Positions 6,136-13,893 are shown, counted from the stretch's first letter. The stretch: DNA of 15,810 bases from JAFDED01 sp964611635 (GCA_964611635.1 CAZTAS010000156.1:1-15810), one strand, 5' to 3'. Notes: generated by a model from the letters alone, not told the origin. A program made the numbers and translations.

Positions 6136-7377
6136 TTAAATAAAGAAGAAATTCCGAACAGAATAGTACCAAGGGAATAGAACTCTATCTTCGTCTTTAT
6201 TGATCAGTCGACAAATCTCTTCATAATTCCTTCCCATCAAAGGGAAAAAAATCCCCATTCCTTCATAATCTCCTATAAATTGAACTCCTACCAGCCTTTT
6301 TTCTGAAATGACCGTGCAATGGTAATTTCGCCTTCCCTCCTTTTCCAAAACTTCTGTGCTAGTATTGTCCATTACCCTTGCGGGATGACCGATGGCCCCC
6401 CCAAAGGTTCCAAAGATATTTAGATTAATAACATCGGGCATCCAATTGATGGAGCGTCGCTCACCGATACTGTTACATCCAGCCACCATTCCCTGCCTTG
6501 CAGCGTGAGGCCAAAGTAAGCTCAATTTCGGTTTTTGCGTGAAAGGGTCTTTTCCCTCCACACAGTCACCGCACGCGTATATATCCTTGATGCTCGTTTC
6601 CATTTTATCATTCGTGCGGATCCCTCCTAGTTCCCCGATTTCAATTCCTGCCTGTCGTGCCAGTTCAGTTGAAGGCTGCATCCCAGCAGTCAAAACAACC
6701 CTATCCGCTTCTTGTCTCCTTGTGCTGGTCACAACACCGTTTGCATAGGCCTCACCCTTAATTGCAAGGACCTTTTCACCAGTCAAAATTTCAATCCCGT
6801 GCCTTTCCAAGACCTTTCTCAAAATAGAGGATCCTTTTTGATCAAAAACATTTGGTAGAATAGAATCAGAAACCTCTATCAAACAGACTTTACAGCGCCT
6901 TTTTCGAAGCGCCACGGCCAATTCGATGCCGATTGGACCTGCACCGACAATAATTACTTTATTCCCTTGGAGCCTGAATAAATAATCAGCATCTGTGAGG
7001 GACTTGAGCGCACTTACACCCCCTTTCCGAATACCCTCTATAGGTGGAATAATTGGTCGACTGCCGGATGCCAAAATCAGTTTGTCATAGGTGATTTTTT
7101 GCCCAGCCAAAAATATTTTTTTCCCGGAGGGATCAATGTTTTCCACTGCGCGGCCTAGAATTAAATTAATTCCTTCTTCTTCATAATCCCTCAGATCTTT
7201 CAAAAATACTTTCGATCTTTCTAACTCTTTGGAAATATAGGAAGTCAGGATACAAGGAGAATAGAAAGGATGCGGTTCCTCTGAAATCAAAGTAAGATTC
7301 ACCTTCTTGTCCCTGGAGCGAATAGCTGAGCAAACAGAATTTCCTGCAATTCCGTTTCCAATCACCAAAATTTCCAA
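6136..7377 (-). CDS. aorC: FAD/NAD(P)H-dependent oxidoreductase, AorC-type subunit
   Basis: This is a two-dinucleotide-fold flavoprotein of 413 residues. It has an FAD-binding GNGIAG (7-12), an ATG-like loop LASGSRP (102-108), an NAD(P)-binding GAGPIGIE (145-152), and the second FAD motif DIYACGD (265-271). It belongs to the nitrite-reductase-like/rubredoxin-reductase-like pyridine nucleotide-disulfide oxidoreductase fold but has no CxxxxC redox pair. In Aromatoleum the AorC subunit links the tungsten enzyme to NAD+, and this gene's place beside a MoaD-like gene and AorB/AorA supports the same role here. It starts with TTG; the Shine-Dalgarno GGAGGA is formed by the last two glycine codons of the MoaD-like gene, nine bases upstream. 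A stand-alone NADH oxidase role is the main alternative. Confidence 0.8.
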   Translation of the reverse strand: MEILVIGNGIAGNSVCSAIRSRDKKVNLTLISEEPHPFYSPCILTSYISKELERSKVFLKDLRDYEEEGINLILGRAVENIDPSGKKIFLAGQKITYDKLILASGSRPIIPPIEGIRKGGVSALKSLTDADYLFRLQGNKVIIVGAGPIGIELAVALRKRRCKVCLIEVSDSILPNVFDQKGSSILRKVLERHGIEILTGEKVLAIKGEAYANGVVTSTRRQEADRVVLTAGMQPSTELARQAGIEIGELGGIRTNDKMETSIKDIYACGDCVEGKDPFTQKPKLSLLWPHAARQGMVAGCNSIGERRSINWMPDVINLNIFGTFGGAIGHPARVMDNTSTEVLEKEGRRNYHCTVISEKRLVGVQFIGDYEGMGIFFPLMGRNYEEICRLINKDEDRVLFPWYYSVRNFFFI

Positions 7378-7383
7378 GACAAG

Positions 7384-7623
7384 TCATCCTCCTTCCGTAA
7401 GGGGTAAAATGCTCACTTCATCACCTTCTTGCAATGAGTAGTTCCTTTTTTTGTTTACGCCATTGATGAAAATTAACATGGATGAGCTTATAGGGATATT
7501 GAGTGTTTTCAAAAGGTCAGCGCATGTGGTACCCTTTTCAATCTCCATTTCAAAGAAATAACGGTTTTTGTCTTTCCCAAACCGATTACAAAAATAAGAA
7601 AAAAGCCTCACTTCAATCTTCAT
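7384..7623 (-). CDS. MoaD/ThiS-like sulfur carrier protein (AorD-like)
   Basis: This 79-residue ubiquitin-fold protein ends in Gly-Gly, the C-terminus that is adenylated and turned into a thiocarboxylate in MoaD and ThiS. Other hallmarks are a VRLFSYF first strand, a hydrophobic FINGVN segment, and SLQEGDEVSILPLTEGG at the end. It likely donates sulfur for the dithiolene of the tungsten-pterin cofactor needed by the neighbouring AOR. MoaD-like genes are common beside AOR genes, as in aorD of the Aromatoleum aor operon. No clear ribosome binding site precedes the ATG at 7623; instead a 14-base palindrome, CAAGCAAATGCTTG, lies eight bases upstream. It is followed at six bases by the AorC-type gene. 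It could in principle serve thiamine synthesis, but no thi genes are present. Confidence 0.85.
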   Translation of the reverse strand: MKIEVRLFSYFCNRFGKDKNRYFFEMEIEKGTTCADLLKTLNIPISSSMLIFINGVNKKRNYSLQEGDEVSILPLTEGG

Positions 7624-8000
7624 GAGAGTTCAAGCAAATGCTTGGTCTATGTTGTTTGCATCTGATTGTGTTTTCACATCCTATTCCCCCGCGTCTATCA
7701 GAATAAACCGGCGGGCACCGGGACACAAAACAAATAACATGCCGTCTTAGTTTTAAACTTGGAGAAACGACTCCACAAAATCAAACACTTCTTTCCTTCC
7801 TCCACCTATTTACCAGCAAATTTTCATTACTCCAGCAAGAATCAAAATGCTCATATATATCTATATATAGTCTGATTGGCTTATAAAATCCTAGAGAAAG
7901 AGTCGTCTGATGGTGATCTTGATAATGTGAGTAACCAATGTTAGTAAGAAAAGGAGAGATCACTTTGTACCCCAATTCTGCAATCCTTCGTCAAGAATTT
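7624..8000. other. 377-base gap inside the aor gene set
   Basis: This gap interrupts an otherwise tight cluster between aorB and the MoaD-like gene. A minus-strand frame (7781-7975) begins only at TTG without a ribosome binding site and resembles nothing I know, so it is not called. The stretch includes an AT repeat (7853-7870), a GC-rich patch near 7690-7725 and the palindrome at 7631-7644. It may hold a secondary promoter or a decayed gene; no strong promoter or terminator was found. Confidence 0.5.
7631..7644. promoter_or_regulatory. Palindrome just before the MoaD-like start, possible operator
   Basis: CAAGCA and TGCTTG are perfect six-base arms around AA, placed where a ribosome binding site would be expected. 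It may be a protein-binding site or a small RNA hairpin that limits translation. Confidence 0.3.
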
Positions 8001-9923
8001 CTACTTAAAAGCTGAAGATCCAGCCAGCCTCCCTCTTTTATCTAACTCATCAGCTATCTCTTTCAGCCCTAAACTTTCTAGCTTAATTCTTGTAGGCAGG
8101 CCCGTCTTCTTATCCCACCCTCTGGCTTTATAATAGTCGTCTAACAATTGAGGAAGGACGTTTCCCAAGTGCTTCCCCTTCCTCGCTCCCGCCTGAACAG
8201 GTTCTTCTAAGAATCTTCGAGGGAGTGTATCGTTTTCCCTGGTAAGTCCGAGACGCGCATTAAAAGCCTTTTCCACGTTGCAAATACGCTCTCCGCATTC
8301 TATCAATTTCTCTAAATTGTAAGAAATTCCAGTGGCAGAGGATAGTGCCCGTGCCACTTCATTGGGATGGACCCAGGGAAGCTTATATGTCAGCTTACAT
8401 AGGCCCAGGGAATCCAGCACAGCAAGATAATTTTCAAACCAAGCCACGAGCTTCCCTTTACCTTTGGTTTCGATCGGCGACATTATTTCGTTCAGCGGTT
8501 GTTTTCCAAAGAGGTCTTTTAACATTTTAGGATCACGGGCCACAACTGTTGGAAGCGCTTTCAAGTGGTCTCCACCCCGACTAGCCGCAGCGAAGGCAAG
8601 GCCCCAGGCTGGAGCATTTCGAGTCCCTGCCAGACTCATCCCGTAACCTTTTACCTCAATTGCAAATCGATCTGCGCCTTTTCCGATCCATTCGGAAGTT
8701 CGTTTCACTCCCAATCCAAGAACCTTTCCAACTCCTTCAAAATTAGCAATTTTCTTGAACATCTTCTCAATAGAATCCAGACTGCCCCATTCCAAGGGAA
8801 TACCATCGGTTTCCTTTGTAGTTATCAATCCGCGCTGGTAGGCTTCAAAGGCCAGTGCCAATGTGTTTCCGCATTCCATCATGTCGATTCCGTACCGATT
8901 GCACTCATTCTGATAATGGCAGATCGCTCCGTAATCGTAATTACCGAGTAGGGGCCCGAAGGCCATCAAAGCGACAAGCTCCGGTTTTTCTCCCTTCTCT
9001 CCCGTGTAAAGGCCCTCTTTCACCTCGAACCAATGTGAACAATGCAAGGGGCAATTAAAACAGGCTTTGTCTCGCACTTTGAAATTCTCTACAAAAACAT
9101 CCGCAGAAATATTCTTATATAGCTCCTCTGAGGCTACTTCTTGGCGGTTTTTTACTGGCATCCTTCCGGTCTCCTGGTAAAAGTCTGCCAGTCCGATGGT
9201 CCCGTATTTAGAATATGGAATGAACCCTTCCCAACTTTTCATATATGCTAAAATCTTTTCTGAAGTAGCTTCAAAGGACGAAGGATCATGAAGAAAAACC
9301 CCATTTCGTCCACGCACAGCAAGGCCCAACACATTCTTTTGGGCTAATGCCGACCCAGCTCCCGTCTTCCCAAAGGCTCTATACTTGTTGATCACCAAAC
9401 ATCCATAAAGCAATCCCTTTTGGGACGCAGGCCCTACCAGAGCTGTTTTGATTTTCCAATCTCCAAGCTCCTTCCGGAGAAGATCATCCGTTTCCCATGT
9501 GGTCTTACCCATTAGGTGTCCCGCATTCCTTAGCTCTACTTCTTCATCATTGATCCAGAGATAGACAGGACGCTTCGCTCTCCCCGTAATTAAAACCATA
9601 TCATAGCCTGCATATTTCAATTCAGGGCCTAAATCCGCTCCGGCATTGCTATCGGCAAAAATACCTGTAACCGGCGATAAAAATGTCACCGATGTCCGCC
9701 CACTGGACGGGATAATAGTCCCATTTAAAGGGCCCGCTGCAAAGATTACCAAATTTCTAGGAGAATCTGCCTTGATCTGTGGCGGTACATGTTCATAGAG
9801 AAAATAAACACCAAATCCTGCTCCACCAAGGTATTTTTCTGCCAGATCCTGAGGCGTAGGTTCTTTGACAATCTCCTCCCGATCCAGATCCACTTTCAAC
9901 ATCTTTCCAGCCCATCCTTTCAT
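8001..9923 (-). CDS. aorB: Tungsten-containing aldehyde:ferredoxin oxidoreductase family protein, AorB-type catalytic subunit
   Basis: At 640 residues this is a full-length AOR-family enzyme; the usual length is about 600-640. The N-terminal pterin-binding domain carries DSNAGADLGPELKYAGYD (91-108) followed by LITGRAKRP. The [4Fe-4S] ligands are C288, C291 and C295 in CFNCPLHC, plus C509 in DSLGLCK. E315 in KPELV and H453 in SRGGDH occupy the positions of the active-site Glu and His of Pyrococcus AOR. The family oxidises aldehydes to acids, and some members reduce acids, using a tungsten bis-pterin. The segment at 427-436, GYGMSLAGTR, departs from the usual PAxDPR loop, suggesting a different substrate pocket. 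The ATG at 9923 has AAGGAGGA seven bases upstream. It follows aorA by 21 bases. Confidence 0.93.
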   Translation of the reverse strand: MKGWAGKMLKVDLDREEIVKEPTPQDLAEKYLGGAGFGVYFLYEHVPPQIKADSPRNLVIFAAGPLNGTIIPSSGRTSVTFLSPVTGIFADSNAGADLGPELKYAGYDMVLITGRAKRPVYLWINDEEVELRNAGHLMGKTTWETDDLLRKELGDWKIKTALVGPASQKGLLYGCLVINKYRAFGKTGAGSALAQKNVLGLAVRGRNGVFLHDPSSFEATSEKILAYMKSWEGFIPYSKYGTIGLADFYQETGRMPVKNRQEVASEELYKNISADVFVENFKVRDKACFNCPLHCSHWFEVKEGLYTGEKGEKPELVALMAFGPLLGNYDYGAICHYQNECNRYGIDMMECGNTLALAFEAYQRGLITTKETDGIPLEWGSLDSIEKMFKKIANFEGVGKVLGLGVKRTSEWIGKGADRFAIEVKGYGMSLAGTRNAPAWGLAFAAASRGGDHLKALPTVVARDPKMLKDLFGKQPLNEIMSPIETKGKGKLVAWFENYLAVLDSLGLCKLTYKLPWVHPNEVARALSSATGISYNLEKLIECGERICNVEKAFNARLGLTRENDTLPRRFLEEPVQAGARKGKHLGNVLPQLLDDYYKARGWDKKTGLPTRIKLESLGLKEIADELDKRGRLAGSSAFK

Positions 9924-9944
9924 TTGCCTTTCCTCCTTGATCCC

Positions 9945-10424
9945 CTAGCCCCTTTTTAAATAAGGAAGGATAAATTTCTCAGCTAATGGATAAGTCTTCC
10001 AAAAACCTACATCTTCAACATCCACATACTTGAGGGCCTCCGTTTCACAGTACTTGATACAATATGGATCCCCTCCACAGTAATCGCATTTCACAACCAT
10101 TCGATCGGATAAGACCTGCAGTCCCAAAAAGGGACATACCATGGTACATGCTAGACATCGAATGCAGTTCTCTGCCATGAGAACGAGGGCCCCTGTCGTC
10201 CCGTCACGCTGAATCGCCTTAGTCGGACAGATCTCCTGACAAAATGCGTCCTCACAATTCAAACAAAATAAAGGCACAGACATACCAGTTCGATCCAGAT
10301 TTACAACCCTTATTCTCGATTTAGCAGGATTACATTCCTTGTGGTGTTTAAAAGAACAACGAATTTCGCACGCACGACATCCTGTGCAGAGATTCAGGTC
10401 GACCATTAGAATCTTCTTTCGCAT
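9945..10424 (-). CDS. aorA: Four-cluster ferredoxin-like electron transfer subunit, AorA/HycB type
   Basis: The 159-residue protein has 16 cysteines in four groups: C13/C16/C19/C23, C54/C57/C62/C66, C87/C90/C93/C97 and C113/C116/C122/C126. These should hold four [4Fe-4S] clusters in the layout of HycB and the iron-sulfur subunits of DMSO-reductase-type enzymes. An extra C31 lies outside the groups. There is no signal peptide or membrane anchor, so it acts in the cytoplasm. In the Aromatoleum AorABC complex the equivalent subunit passes electrons between AorB and AorC. Placement directly before aorB (21 bases) and 16 bases after tctA, with AAGGAG upstream of the ATG at 10424, ties the enzyme to the transporter operon. 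Confidence 0.9.
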   Translation of the reverse strand: MRKKILMVDLNLCTGCRACEIRCSFKHHKECNPAKSRIRVVNLDRTGMSVPLFCLNCEDAFCQEICPTKAIQRDGTTGALVLMAENCIRCLACTMVCPFLGLQVLSDRMVVKCDYCGGDPYCIKYCETEALKYVDVEDVGFWKTYPLAEKFILPYLKRG

Positions 10425-10440
10425 TTCTCTCTCCTTTATA

Positions 10441-11937
10441 CTAAATTTTCGATATCGTTTTCCTATGTTTCCTTATAAATATGGGCGACGAGGAAATTAA
10501 TAGAGCAATTATTAAACAGGAAATCGAAATTGGCCTTGTAAAAAATATAGAAAAGGATCCCATAGATAAGAGAAGGGATTGGCGGAAAGAGATTTCAATC
10601 ATGGGCCCCAAGATAAATGCCATTACTAAAGGCGCTGGCTCGTATTTGAACTTCCTAAAGAGATATCCAATTATACCAAAGATGAGCATAATGAATATGT
10701 CAAACGTGCTATTGGAAATGCTATAAGCTCCAATAATGCAAAAAAATAGGATTAAGGGAGAGAGAAACCGGTAAGGGAGTTTTAACAATCTCACCCAAAG
10801 ACCGATCATGGGAAGATTTAATATGAGCAGCATTACATTTCCAATATACAAGCTAACTATAGCCCCCCAAAAGATGTCTGGGTGTTTACTAATTAGCAGA
10901 GGTCCAGGCTGCACTCCATGGATCATCAGAGCCCCTAAAAGCAAGGCCATGACTGCATTGGAGGGGATGCCTAGAGTAAAAAGTGGAATGAAGGCCGCTG
11001 TACTTCCAGCATTGTTAGCAGATTCCGGCCCAGCTACACCTTCGATCACACCTGTGCCAAACTTTTCAGGGTGTTTAGAAACTTTCTTTTCCACAGCATA
11101 AGAGACAAACGAGGCAATAATTGATCCCCCCCCTGGCAATATTCCCAAAAAGAAACCTAGAAATGTTCCTCGGATAATTGCACCAATAGAATCTAACCAA
11201 TCCTTTAAATTGGGAAGAAGGCCTTTGACTTTTCCTTTAAAGACCTCGAAATCTGTTGATTCTTCGAGGTTTGTTAGAACTTCACCAATACCAAAAAGAC
11301 CCATTACCAAGGGTATTAAACTGATTCCGTCTTGCATGTGCTCTATGCCAAATGTGAATCTCATTTGGCCTGAAACAATATCCGTACCCATTTGGCTTAA
11401 ACCTATTCCTATAACGGCCATGATGGCCGCTTTAATCATAGGGCCATGAGATAGATAGGACAAAATACTTAGCGCAAGAATCAGCAGCGAAAAGAATTCA
11501 GGGGGACCGAACTTGAGCCCAACCTCTGCCAAGGGTTTTGCCACAAACATCAAGATGATTACCCCAAATGTTCCTGCAATAAAGGAACCAAAGGCCGCGA
11601 TTCCCAGGGCAGGACCTGCTCGGCCCTTACGGGCCATTGGATATCCATCCAAACATGTTACAACGGTGGAGGCCTCTCCCGGGATATTGACCAAAATGGA
11701 GGTGGTAGATCCTCCATATTGGCATCCATAGTAGATCCCTGCCAACATGATAATGGCGGAAGCAGGATGCATCCCAAAAGTAACAGGTAAAAGCAATGCT
11801 ATTGCACCAGTAGGGCCAATTCCCGGAAGAACCCCTATCATAGTCCCTATGAAAACTCCAACAAAGCAATAGAATAAATTGCTGAGCGTAAAAGCAACAT
11901 GGAACCCCAATGAAAAGGTTTCTAAAAAAACCTCCAT
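10441..11937 (-). CDS. tctA: Tripartite tricarboxylate transporter, large permease TctA
   Basis: This hydrophobic protein of 498 residues, the normal TctA length, has about 12 predicted membrane helices. The signature regions are near the N-terminus: GVLPGIGPTGAIALLLPVTF, then GIYYGCQYGGSTTSILVNIP, then DGYPMARKGRAGPALG. A second glycine-rich repeat follows in the middle (GILPGGGSIIASFVSYAVEK, then AGSTAAFIPLFTLGIP), reflecting the internal duplication of the family. It forms the translocation path for organic acids driven by an ion gradient, together with TctB and the periplasmic TctC. The ATG at 11937 has GAGGAG about nine bases upstream. It is 12 bases from tctB and 16 bases from aorA, so all are co-transcribed. 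The substrate is not predictable from the sequence. Confidence 0.95.
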   Translation of the reverse strand: MEVFLETFSLGFHVAFTLSNLFYCFVGVFIGTMIGVLPGIGPTGAIALLLPVTFGMHPASAIIMLAGIYYGCQYGGSTTSILVNIPGEASTVVTCLDGYPMARKGRAGPALGIAAFGSFIAGTFGVIILMFVAKPLAEVGLKFGPPEFFSLLILALSILSYLSHGPMIKAAIMAVIGIGLSQMGTDIVSGQMRFTFGIEHMQDGISLIPLVMGLFGIGEVLTNLEESTDFEVFKGKVKGLLPNLKDWLDSIGAIIRGTFLGFFLGILPGGGSIIASFVSYAVEKKVSKHPEKFGTGVIEGVAGPESANNAGSTAAFIPLFTLGIPSNAVMALLLGALMIHGVQPGPLLISKHPDIFWGAIVSLYIGNVMLLILNLPMIGLWVRLLKLPYRFLSPLILFFCIIGAYSISNSTFDIFIMLIFGIIGYLFRKFKYEPAPLVMAFILGPMIEISFRQSLLLSMGSFSIFFTRPISISCLIIALLISSSPIFIRKHRKTISKI

Positions 11938-11949
11938 AAAATTATCTCC

Positions 11950-12414
11950 TCAGAACCCCAGTATTCCTTTAGGAAATTGACTCTTGAGGCATACGGAAAA
12001 TATGAGATAACATAGAGTAGCTGCAACTCCGGAGAAAACAAAAGAAGTAACCCACTTCCTTGGCTCTGTTAGTTTAACTAAAAAGAAAAAAAATAGAAAA
12101 GTGGTGATAAAAAAGCCTAGAAATTCTAATAAAGTGGCATAACCACACAAGGCTAATAAAGTTAATACAACTCTTTCCCAATTTTCTTTCACCCAAACAA
12201 ATTTTTCATTATCTTCTGATGCCTTCGAGATGGAAGAGAGCATAAGAATTAACCCTAGAAGTGCCAGAACAGCCCCTGTCAAAAAAGGCATAAGTCCTGG
12301 GCCGGGGTTGTGGAAATCTCTCAACGTCAATTTAACTGATCCAATACAAAAACTGATTCCTAATATAATCCAGATCAAACTAATTACTAAGTCGGTCTTT
12401 TCCATAAAGCTCAT
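11950..12414 (-). CDS. tctB: Tripartite tricarboxylate transporter, small subunit TctB
   Basis: This 154-residue protein has four hydrophobic segments, at about residues 8-28, 42-62, 84-104 plus 105-116, and 123-145. They are separated by a charged loop (SEDNEKFVWVKENWER), as is typical of TctB. The GPGLMPFLTGAVLALLGLIL segment is the most family-like part. It is an accessory inner-membrane subunit that works with TctA. The ATG at 12414 has only a weak upstream match (AAGCTGG), and a second ATG four codons in is possible. It lies 301 bases after tctC, a gap holding a large hairpin, and 12 bases before tctA. Confidence 0.9.
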   Translation of the reverse strand: MSFMEKTDLVISLIWIILGISFCIGSVKLTLRDFHNPGPGLMPFLTGAVLALLGLILMLSSISKASEDNEKFVWVKENWERVVLTLLALCGYATLLEFLGFFITTFLFFFFLVKLTEPRKWVTSFVFSGVAATLCYLIFSVCLKSQFPKGILGF

Positions 12415-12715
12415 CCAGCTTACTAAGAATTTTGACTGTTAGTCACAAATATCAGATGGATTTTTAGTGAAGCTCACCGCGTTAAAAGATGAGGCTTCTG
12501 GAGAATGTCGGAGGGGATGGCAACCACCCTTACCATCGCCGCGTGTTCATCCCCACCATTTATGGCGGGGGTGACCACGGGGTTTTCATAAAAGTTTATG
12601 ATCCCATCATATGGGTGGGCTTCTCTATCTAAGTATCATATACAGAGAACATGTAAGCAATTCCATTCTCTCATCGGATAACGAGAAACCCGGATTAAAA
12701 GAACGGCACTATGAT
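12415..12715. other. 301-base gap between tctC and tctB
   Basis: No gene is called. On the minus strand a short open stretch (about 12575-12475) gives a coding-like string, but it has no start site or recognisable family and overlaps the hairpin. The gap mainly holds the two hairpins at 12539-12582 and 12586-12601. Confidence 0.5.
12539..12582. repeat. Large hairpin between tctC and tctB
   Basis: The 21-base arms at 12539-12559 and 12562-12582 match at 17 positions around a TT loop; the core is TCCCCACCAT / ATGGCGGGGG. On the plus strand it is followed by TTTT. On the minus (transcribed) strand there is no T tract, so it looks more like an mRNA-stability or attenuation element than a terminator. 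A second, perfect hairpin, TCATAAA / TTTATGA, lies at 12586-12601. Confidence 0.6.
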
Positions 12716-13699
12716 CTATTTTTGTTGAAGTCCAAGGGCCTTGATTATCTTACCCATTTCGTCATATCTTGATCTCCACAGTTTTGAGTATTCCTCCCCG
12801 CTGAGATCGCCTGGTTCCACTTGATACTTCTTCAACACTGCGATAAAAGAAGGATCTTTTTTCGCTTTGCTAAAGACGTCTTGAAGTTTTTTTATGATAG
12901 ATTCTGATACGCCTTTTGGAGCAACAAGGCTCATATACGAAAATCCACAAAAATCATATTTCTCCAATATATTAGGAACATTAGGAAAAGCAGGCCATCG
13001 CCTGTCATCTAGAGTCAATAGCAACTTCAGTTTTCCTGCTTCTAAGTGGGGTAACAAGTTTACGCTTCCCTGCGCAACTGCAGACGTATGGCCTCCTAAA
13101 CATGCAGCAGTCGCTTTTGGTCCTGTTTGAAAAGGGACATATGTAAACTTAACCCCTTCCTTCATAGCAATCTGTTCCATTGTAATATGCTGAGGAACTC
13201 CAACACCTGCACCACCGTATGTAAATCTGTAAGGGTTCTTCCTTGCATATTCGACTACCTCCTCAAAAGTATTCCATGGAGCATCCGCTCTCACAGCGAG
13301 TGCAAAGTTGTATTTAAAAATGGTTGCAATGTCGATGATGTCGGTAAACGCATTATATGCAACTTTTCGTCGGTGAGGATGGATTACGTAAGCACTGCTT
13401 ACCGGTACCCCCAAGGTGTAGCCATCGGGTTTAGCTTTCGCAATATAATTCATTCCGATTGTTCCGGCCGCTCCGGGTTTATTTACAACAATAATAGGCT
13501 GCCCCAAGTATTTTTCGGCAGCCTTGCAGATACTTCTTGAAATAGTATCTGACATCCCCGGTCCCCACGTAACCACAACCGTCACGGGTTTAGTAGGATA
13601 CTGCTCTGCTGATAGACCATCTTTAACTACCAAGCACATGATAAACGGAATAAAAAGCGTAACAAAAAATACTTTTGACAGGCTCCTATGCATATTCAT
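12716..13699 (-). CDS. tctC: Tripartite tricarboxylate transporter solute-binding protein, TctC/Bug family
   Basis: This 327-residue periplasmic binding protein has a signal peptide: positive start MNMHRSLSK, hydrophobic core FFVTLFIPFIMCLVV, and likely cleavage after GLSA near residue 31. The mature part begins with the family pattern YPTKPVTVVVTWGPGMSDTI, followed by VVNKPGAAGTIGMNYIAKAK and PDGYTLG, which are the ligand-clamp loops of Bug proteins. Such proteins bind carboxylates, for example citrate, other dicarboxylates or aromatic acids, and pass them to TctAB. The ATG at 13699 has GAAGGAGGA seven bases upstream. It is the first gene after the regulator and is preceded by a predicted promoter and a leader ORF. 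Cleavage looks like signal peptidase I, as no lipobox is present. Confidence 0.94.
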   Translation of the reverse strand: MNMHRSLSKVFFVTLFIPFIMCLVVKDGLSAEQYPTKPVTVVVTWGPGMSDTISRSICKAAEKYLGQPIIVVNKPGAAGTIGMNYIAKAKPDGYTLGVPVSSAYVIHPHRRKVAYNAFTDIIDIATIFKYNFALAVRADAPWNTFEEVVEYARKNPYRFTYGGAGVGVPQHITMEQIAMKEGVKFTYVPFQTGPKATAACLGGHTSAVAQGSVNLLPHLEAGKLKLLLTLDDRRWPAFPNVPNILEKYDFCGFSYMSLVAPKGVSESIIKKLQDVFSKAKKDPSFIAVLKKYQVEPGDLSGEEYSKLWRSRYDEMGKIIKALGLQQK

Positions 13700-13701
13700 G
13701 G

Positions 13702-13770
13702 CTATCCTCCTTCCCTTTTTAACAGTATGTTGAAAATAATAGACTTAATCCCCCTCACCTCTTTTTCCAT
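13702..13770 (-). CDS. Possible 22-aa leader peptide upstream of tctC
   Basis: From the ATG at 13770 a 22-codon frame encodes MEKEVRGIKSIIFNILLKRE followed by two glycines and TAG. A perfect ribosome binding sequence, AAAGGAGGTGA, abuts the start, although the spacing from GGAGG is only three bases. Its last codons form the GAAGGAGGA that serves as tctC's ribosome binding site, and it ends three bases before the tctC ATG in a different frame. Translation of the two would be coupled. It is too short to judge by composition. A purine-rich untranslated region is the alternative. Confidence 0.35.
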   Translation of the reverse strand: MEKEVRGIKSIIFNILLKREGG

Positions 13771-13830
13771 TCACCTCCTTTCATTTCTTGGCTCATCAAT
13801 CACCACCAAAAAGTTCGTTATGCCACTACA

Positions 13831-13859
13831 TGTATAAAAAGGACTTTACCATTTGCTAA
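13831..13859 (-). promoter_or_regulatory. Predicted promoter of the tct-aor operon
   Basis: On the minus strand TTAGCA (13854-13859) and TATACA (13831-13836) are separated by exactly 17 bases, between the regulator's stop and tctC. Each box matches consensus at about four of six positions. The inferred transcript would have a leader of about 125 bases including the short ORF. Confidence 0.4.
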
Positions 13860-13862
13860 TGG
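13849..13862. promoter_or_regulatory. Candidate LacI-family operator over the -35 box
   Basis: CCATT and AATGG are perfect five-base arms around TGCT (plus strand), and the repeat covers the predicted -35 box. Binding by the adjacent LacI-type regulator would block the promoter. Most LacI-family operators have a central CG, which this one lacks, so the assignment is tentative. Confidence 0.35.
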
Positions 13863-13893
13863 ACGTTTATAAGAAACTTTAGCCACAATGTTC

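Noticed and set aside
7853..7870. TA-rich repeat that could be a promoter or origin element
   Set aside because: It is a short low-complexity AT run with no paired -35 box or iterated binding sites.
7781..7975. Minus-strand 64-codon frame between aorB and the MoaD-like gene
   Set aside because: It starts at TTG with no ribosome binding site and resembles no family; it is compatible with chance in AT-rich sequence.
10481..10726. Plus-strand frame within the tctA region, and similar plus-strand frames across 10481-11869
   Set aside because: They are shadows of tctA, which has full-length family similarity on the minus strand.
13800..13830. Possible sigma54 promoter (TGGCAT on the minus strand) upstream of tctC
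   Set aside because: The required GC at the -12 element is absent at the correct distance.
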